Source of the DNA: Rhizobiales bacterium 63-22
Lineage (GTDB): Bacteria > Pseudomonadota > Alphaproteobacteria > Rhizobiales > Rhizobiaceae
Assembly: GCA_001898995.1 (NCBI GenBank)
Contig: MKVZ01000006.1
Location: 240,715-304,714, forward strand
Reading direction: 5' to 3'
DNA length: 64,000 bases
Translations under genes and position numbers: made by a program
Shown here: positions 60,250 through 64,000 of the stretch, piece after piece
Numbering within the stretch: position 1 is the first letter of the stretch
Layout of the letters: every line of letters starts with the position of its first letter
Notes under the pieces: model-generated
Seen by the model: the letters and a program-made list of their open reading frames with translations, nothing else
Told to the model about the DNA's origin: nothing
Database searches by the model: none

Positions 60250-61152
60250 TCAAGCCGCTTTTGCCATATGAAGCCGGTCGAATACAGCACCGATCGATTC
60301 GTAGCCGACAGCGTCCAGCGCCAGAAGCGGCGGACGCACGCGCTGCCAGGCGGCATCGCCGTTGCGGCGCGCCAGCATGGCCTTGACCGCGGGCGTCACC
60401 GGATAGGCAACGAGCGCGGATACCGCCGCGCACAGTTCCGGATCGTCGCGACCGTGCTCGATCATCGGCAGCAAGCGCTCCGGGAACAGATTGGCCATAC
60501 CGGAAATCGCGCCTTGGCCGCCGAGCCGTACACCCGCAGCCAGATCGCGTTCGTCGCCGATCAGAATGGCGATATCGTTGTGTGCCGCCAGAAGCCGTTC
60601 CGTATAGGCCCAGTTGCCGGAGGAATCCTTCACGCCGACGATCGCCGCGCCGAAAGTGGCACGCAGCCTGCCGATCAGATCGATGGAAAGCTCAACCGCC
60701 GTCACCGAAGGAATGTTGTAGAGGATGATGTCGCGCTCATCCGCGCCCAGACCGCCCAGCACCGCGGCGTACCAGGCATAGATGCCGTCATCGGACAGGT
60801 TCTTGTAATAGGATGGCGGCGCAAGGAGTATGCCCTTGCAGCCGCGCCGCAACGCATCACTCGCCTGACGGCAGGCGTCGGCGGTAGAATTCGCCATCAC
60901 GCCGGCGATGATCCGGTCCGCAGGAATGCCGCCGGCGATCAGGGCATCAATCAATACGCCACGTTCCGCGTCGGCAATGGACGAGCCTTCTCCCGTAGTG
61001 CCGAACAGCGTCACACTGGAACAGCCGTTGCCCAAACACCAGCCAGCGTGTGCAAGCGCCCTTTCGAAATCGATGGCGCCATTTTCCAGAAACGGCGTCG
61101 TGAGCGCGGCGGAGAGACCGAAACGCTCGCCGGTCGAATGATGCTGCGGCAA
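60250..61152 (-). CDS. DapA-family (N-acetylneuraminate lyase/dihydrodipicolinate synthase-like) aldolase
   Basis: 300 residues from TTG 61152, chosen because AAGGAGG lies six bases upstream; the frame itself stays open to an ATG at 61197. The class I aldolase motifs are present: SVTLFGTTGEGSSI (pyruvate-binding), DIILYNIPSVTA (Tyr) and AIVGVKDSSGNW (Schiff-base Lys). The family condenses or cleaves pyruvate adducts. In a sugar operon it is more likely a 2-keto-3-deoxy-sugar-acid aldolase or dehydratase than a lysine biosynthesis enzyme. Two adjoining palindromes cover its promoter. Confidence 0.9.
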   Translation of the reverse strand: MPQHHSTGERFGLSAALTTPFLENGAIDFERALAHAGWCLGNGCSSVTLFGTTGEGSSIADAERGVLIDALIAGGIPADRIIAGVMANSTADACRQASDALRRGCKGILLAPPSYYKNLSDDGIYAWYAAVLGGLGADERDIILYNIPSVTAVELSIDLIGRLRATFGAAIVGVKDSSGNWAYTERLLAAHNDIAILIGDERDLAAGVRLGGQGAISGMANLFPERLLPMIEHGRDDPELCAAVSALVAYPVTPAVKAMLARRNGDAAWQRVRPPLLALDAVGYESIGAVFDRLHMAKAA

Positions 61153-61175
61153 AGCTGCCTCCTTCTGATTGAACG

Positions 61176-61202
61176 GTAAGTTGAAACTTACTAACATGTT
61201 AG
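61176..61202. promoter_or_regulatory. Double palindrome over the DapA-family gene promoter
   Basis: GTAAGTT-GA-AACTTAC (61176-61191) and CTAACATGTTAG (61191-61202) are perfect palindromes sharing one base. On the minus strand TTGACG (61213-61208), 17 bases, TAAGTT (61190-61185) form a sigma-70-like promoter, with the 12-bp palindrome filling most of the spacer and the other covering the -10 region. Good candidate GntR operators. Confidence 0.6.
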
Positions 61203-61266
61203 ATGGCCGTCAATCCAGAACTGGTAAATTTCCGGCGACTTTTCAGCCAATGACAGGATCAGAAAT

Positions 61267-62184
61267 TCAAGCGGGTACGACACCGCTTTCCATGAAGGCC
61301 AGCACTTCGGCGCGGCTGGGCGAGCCGCTGCGTCCGCCGAAACGCGCGCATTTGATGGCGGCGGCGGCGTTGGCAAAGCGGATCACTGCATCCATCGGAC
61401 GGCCTTCGACCAGCCCGAGTGCGAATGCGCCGTGGAATACGTCGCCGGCAGAGAGCGTATCGACGACGGGAACGGCAAAACCTCCGACATGCCGCACCGG
61501 ACGGCCCGCATGTTCGGTCCAGTAGCAGCCCAGCGGCCCGGCGGTGACAGCGGTGAAGACATCGTAGCGGTTGGCCAGAACCGCGACGCACTCGGCCGGA
61601 TCGCCGGTACCGGCAAGGCTGGCGGCGGCGGGTTCGGAGGCGACGATATGGGTGGCAAGTGGCAAGAGCCTTTCGAGCAGGCTCACCGGTGCGGTATCGG
61701 CATCAAGGATCGCCGGAATACCGGCGCGGCGGGCTGCCGTAAGCCCGGCTTCCGCCGCCCATGGCCAGCGTACATCGGCCATGACTGCAGAGAACCGTTC
61801 GGCCGAGACAGGCGGCACCATCTCCGCCGGGCTTGCCAGACGCGGATCGTAGAAGGGCACGATGACGCGCTCGCCTGCCATATCGACGAGGATGGACGAA
61901 AAGGCTGTCCGTGCGCTTTCAAGCCGGCGGATATGACTGCAATCGATGCCTTCGGCCTGAAGTTCCGCCACCACCTGCCCGCCGGTGGCGTCCCTGCCCA
62001 CGGAGGCCCACAGGGCGACGGAACCGCCAAGTCGTGCAATGGCAGCCGCCGCGCTCGACGCCATGCCGGCGGCGATCTGCACCGCCTGTCCTGGTAGATA
62101 TTTGCCCGCTGTCTGGGGCAATACATCCATACGGAAGATCGTATCGAGCGTCAACGCGCCCAAGCATAGAATAGTGCCGCTCAT
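61267..62184 (-). CDS. PfkB-family sugar kinase, resembles sulfofructose kinase YihV
   Basis: 305 residues. PfkB features: GMASSAAAAIARLGGSVALWASVGRDATG near the N-terminus and VVDTLSAGDVFHGAFALGL with the catalytic Asp, then NAAAAIKCARFGGRSGSP. Several stretches follow E. coli YihV: AGKYLPG, SILVDMAGERVIV, VMADVRWPWAAEAGLTAARRAGIPAILDAD. The ADVRW motif contains the Arg reported to bind the sulfonate in YihV; the Asn of the N-Y-P segment seems not conserved (PFYDPRL). So it may phosphorylate a sulfo-sugar or a related ketose or keto-acid. The ribosome site is weak. An AATCCA-TAT-TGGATT dyad precedes it. Confidence 0.88.
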   Translation of the reverse strand: MSGTILCLGALTLDTIFRMDVLPQTAGKYLPGQAVQIAAGMASSAAAAIARLGGSVALWASVGRDATGGQVVAELQAEGIDCSHIRRLESARTAFSSILVDMAGERVIVPFYDPRLASPAEMVPPVSAERFSAVMADVRWPWAAEAGLTAARRAGIPAILDADTAPVSLLERLLPLATHIVASEPAAASLAGTGDPAECVAVLANRYDVFTAVTAGPLGCYWTEHAGRPVRHVGGFAVPVVDTLSAGDVFHGAFALGLVEGRPMDAVIRFANAAAAIKCARFGGRSGSPSRAEVLAFMESGVVPA

Positions 62185-62204
62185 TGTCCGCCGTCGAACG
62201 ATTT

Positions 62205-62219
62205 AATCCATATTGGATT
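62205..62219. promoter_or_regulatory. Dyad AATCCA-TAT-TGGATT upstream of the kinase gene
   Basis: Perfect 6-bp arms, 20 bases before the kinase start codon and behind the TRAP gene. GntR/FCD regulators often bind such short AT-centred dyads; its sequence differs from the pair at 61176-61202. Confidence 0.45.
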
Positions 62220-62337
62220 TTGGAGTAGTAGGTTTTTCACGTAGATTTTTGGTTTGATTTGAACCGCCTTCTCTCGTGCTTCAAAAAGGCAACCACCGGA
62301 AATGCCGACACACAGCAAAGAAAAGTGTCAACAAGAC

Positions 62338-63621
62338 CTATTTCATCAGCAGGTGCGGTAGCCATGTCGTCAGCGGCGGCCATAGGGTTATCGCCATGAG
62401 GACGCAGAGCAGAGGCACAAGCCAAGGCAGTACGGCCTTCGAAAGAGCCTCGAAGCTTATTTCGGCGATGCGTGAGGTCACGAACAAAACCACCCCGATC
62501 GGCGGATGGATCGTTCCGAGGATCAGATTGAAGATCATTATGACCCCGAACTGCATCGGATCGATACCAAATGCCAGCGCTGCCGGGAAGAGAATGGGGA
62601 TGAGGATCAGCAACGCCGCCAGCGTTTCCATAAAGCATCCGACGACGAGTAAAATAATATTGCACACCAGAAGGAAGATCAACGGATGACCGATACTCGC
62701 TACCATCTCTGGAGCGAGGGTCTGCGGCACGCGCGAAATCGACATGCACCAGCCGAGCGCGGCGGCAGCCATGACGAGAACAAGCACGATGCCGCTGGTT
62801 TCGGCGGTATCGAGTAAAAGTGCCGGCAGCATTTTCAAGTTCAGCGTGCGATAGACAACGAAACCGAGGAAGAGCGCGTAGACACAAGCGACGGCAGCCG
62901 CTTCAGTCGGGGTGAACATGCCGCTGAACATGCCGCCAAGCAGAATGACAGGGGTCATAAGGGCAAAGAAGCTGTCGCGAAATGCCGTCCACATGCCGCG
63001 GAAACCGACAAAGGAATGGCGCGGAAAGCCTTCGCGGCGCGCTGCGAACACCGTCATTACCATCAGCGACACCCCCATCAGTAAGCCGGGAATGACGCCG
63101 GCCAGAAACAGGCCGCCGATCGAGATATTCGCGGTGACGCCCAGGATCACCATGGGCAGGCTGGGCGGCAGGATCGGCCCGATGGTCGCTGCCGCCGACG
63201 TGATCGCAGCAGCCGTCTCGGCACGATAGCCGACCTTGCGCATGGCGCGGATTTCAACGCTGCCCGTCCCGGCCGCGTCGGCGACGGCCGAGCCTACCAT
63301 GCCCGAAAAGACGATGCTCGACAGAATGCTCGCATGTGCATAACCGCCGCGGATCGGTCCAACGAGCGCTGTGGCGAAAGCGACGATCCGGTCTGTTATC
63401 TTTGACGCGGAAAGCAGATTGCCCATCAGGATGAACAGCGGCGCCGCCACGATCGGAAAGGAATTCATCGCCTGCGTCATTTTTTGTGGCACGATTGAAG
63501 GAGACAGTCCCCCAAGTGCGGTAAATGCCAGCGCGGCCAGTGCCATGCTGGCGAAAAGCGGCATGCCGCCAAGCAGGCAAATGATCCAGGCAGCACCAAC
63601 TTCGACCATGAGGTTGGTCAT
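62338..63621 (-). CDS. TRAP transporter large permease (DctM family)
   Basis: 427 residues, about 12 hydrophobic segments. GGLSPSIVPQKMTQAMNSFPIVAAPLFILMGNLL near the N-terminus, GSAVADAAGTGSVEIRAM, AAATIGPILPPSLPMVILG and C-terminal GTIHPPIGVVLFVTSRIAEISFEALSKAVLPWL are standard DctM signatures. It is the ion-coupled channel of a TRAP importer for acidic compounds such as sugar acids. The stop of the small subunit gene overlaps its ATG (63618-63621). Confidence 0.95.
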   Translation of the reverse strand: MTNLMVEVGAAWIICLLGGMPLFASMALAALAFTALGGLSPSIVPQKMTQAMNSFPIVAAPLFILMGNLLSASKITDRIVAFATALVGPIRGGYAHASILSSIVFSGMVGSAVADAAGTGSVEIRAMRKVGYRAETAAAITSAAATIGPILPPSLPMVILGVTANISIGGLFLAGVIPGLLMGVSLMVMTVFAARREGFPRHSFVGFRGMWTAFRDSFFALMTPVILLGGMFSGMFTPTEAAAVACVYALFLGFVVYRTLNLKMLPALLLDTAETSGIVLVLVMAAAALGWCMSISRVPQTLAPEMVASIGHPLIFLLVCNIILLVVGCFMETLAALLILIPILFPAALAFGIDPMQFGVIMIFNLILGTIHPPIGVVLFVTSRIAEISFEALSKAVLPWLVPLLCVLMAITLWPPLTTWLPHLLMK

Positions 63622-64000
63622 TCGATTTTCCCTTCTCCGAGCGGACCGTCGCCCTCACCGTGAGCCTGTTCGAGCAATTGGGCAAATGCCTGCAAAGCCA
63701 TCACGGCGCCGACAGGGATCATGGGCACATACATCCAGGCCATCGAGATCGGCAGGGTTGTCGCCTCCAGAGGTAGATTTCGGCGCACCAACTCGACGGA
63801 ATAATAAGCCGTTGCGACGCCGAAAATGATCAGGCCGAGTTGGAACAGAATTTCTGCCGCGCGCCAGGCAGGGCGTGGCAGAAAATCATGGAAATAGCGG
63901 ATGCGGACATGTCCGCGATGGCGAGTGGCTAGAATCCACCCGGAGGCGGCGAGCCAGATCATAAGAAACCTCGATAGCTCATCCGTCCAGATCAGAGGAT
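63618..64000 (-). CDS. TRAP transporter small permease (DctQ family), partial
   Basis: The frame is open to the window end, so the N-terminus is missing. Visible residues read WTDELSRFLMIWLAASGWILATRHRGHVRI, the classical DctQ W-T-E-E-x-x-R pattern, followed by two further helices (ILFQLGLIIFGVATAYYSV; MAWMYVPMIPVGAVMALQAF). It pairs with the large permease. The periplasmic binding protein is expected upstream, beyond base 64000. Confidence 0.92.
   Translation of the reverse strand, partial: PLIWTDELSRFLMIWLAASGWILATRHRGHVRIRYFHDFLPRPAWRAAEILFQLGLIIFGVATAYYSVELVRRNLPLEATTLPISMAWMYVPMIPVGAVMALQAFAQLLEQAHGEGDGPLGEGKIE

Overview
The window is 64 kb of GC-rich, gene-dense DNA. It looks like a Brucellaceae member (Ochrobactrum/Brucella type, Alphaproteobacteria): it has a Paracoccus/Brucella-style narR / fused narK / narGHJI / PpiC locus, a Blh-type persulfide dioxygenase typical of Rhizobiales, Avi_7169/Avi_7170-type alkylhydroperoxidase-fold proteins, and many LysR/GntR-controlled ABC and TRAP uptake clusters. 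The genus is inferred from gene content and was not tested. I saw no rRNA, tRNA, CRISPR, insertion sequence or prophage. The many catabolic islands and the lack of housekeeping genes suggest a secondary replicon or an accessory chromosomal region.

Layout. 1-2682: C-terminal part of an autotransporter cut by the window edge. 2.7-5.4 kb: remnant of a CysJ-like flavoprotein gene, a LysR regulator and a divergent cystathionine gamma-synthase-type enzyme. 5.5-16.9 kb: nitrate respiration (narR divergent from narK-narG-narH-narJ-narI-ppiC), with two FNR/NarR-type boxes in the shared intergenic region. 17-25.5 kb: a DUF6314-like protein, a dehalogenase/epoxide-hydrolase-type hydrolase, two CMD/AhpD-fold proteins, and a divergent LysR-flavin monooxygenase-polar amino acid ABC transporter operon, probably one uptake and oxidation module. 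25.9-30.5 kb: an EAL-domain c-di-GMP phosphodiesterase (possibly frameshifted at its N-terminus) overlapping a 1218-residue autotransporter, which ends in two hairpins. 30.6-33.9 kb: a DmpA-like peptidase, a decayed ABC ATPase fragment, a D-amino acid transaminase and a divergent LysR regulator.

34-42.9 kb: an L,D-transpeptidase, then a thiol-redox and reactive-sulfur island: exported thioredoxin-like protein, DsbD, TauE/SafE exporter, Blh persulfide dioxygenase/sulfurtransferase, sulfide:quinone oxidoreductase, DsbA-like protein, a BigR/SqrR-like ArsR repressor with a single cysteine, and a 1-Cys peroxiredoxin. The three thiol-disulfide genes (trx-like, dsbD, dsbA-like) each have an almost identical tandem element, CTTAAG-CC[T/A]G[C/T]-CTTAAG, upstream and in the same orientation relative to the gene. 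The sulfide genes lack it. This is the most striking undescribed signal in the window.

43-50.3 kb: a hydroxamate-type siderophore system (FhuC-like ATPase divergent from an AraC regulator, TonB receptor, FhuD-like binding protein and fused FhuB permease). 50.3-53.4 kb: DUF779 protein, aldehyde dehydrogenase and an AcoR-like activator lacking an AAA+ domain, with a perfect 18-bp palindrome placed like an upstream activating site. 53.6-64 kb: a sugar or sugar-acid catabolon on the minus strand (TRAP transporter, YihV-like PfkB kinase, DapA-family lyase, GntR/FCD regulator, complete CUT1-type ABC transporter, L-fucose-isomerase-related enzyme), with palindromic operators before the kinase and the lyase.
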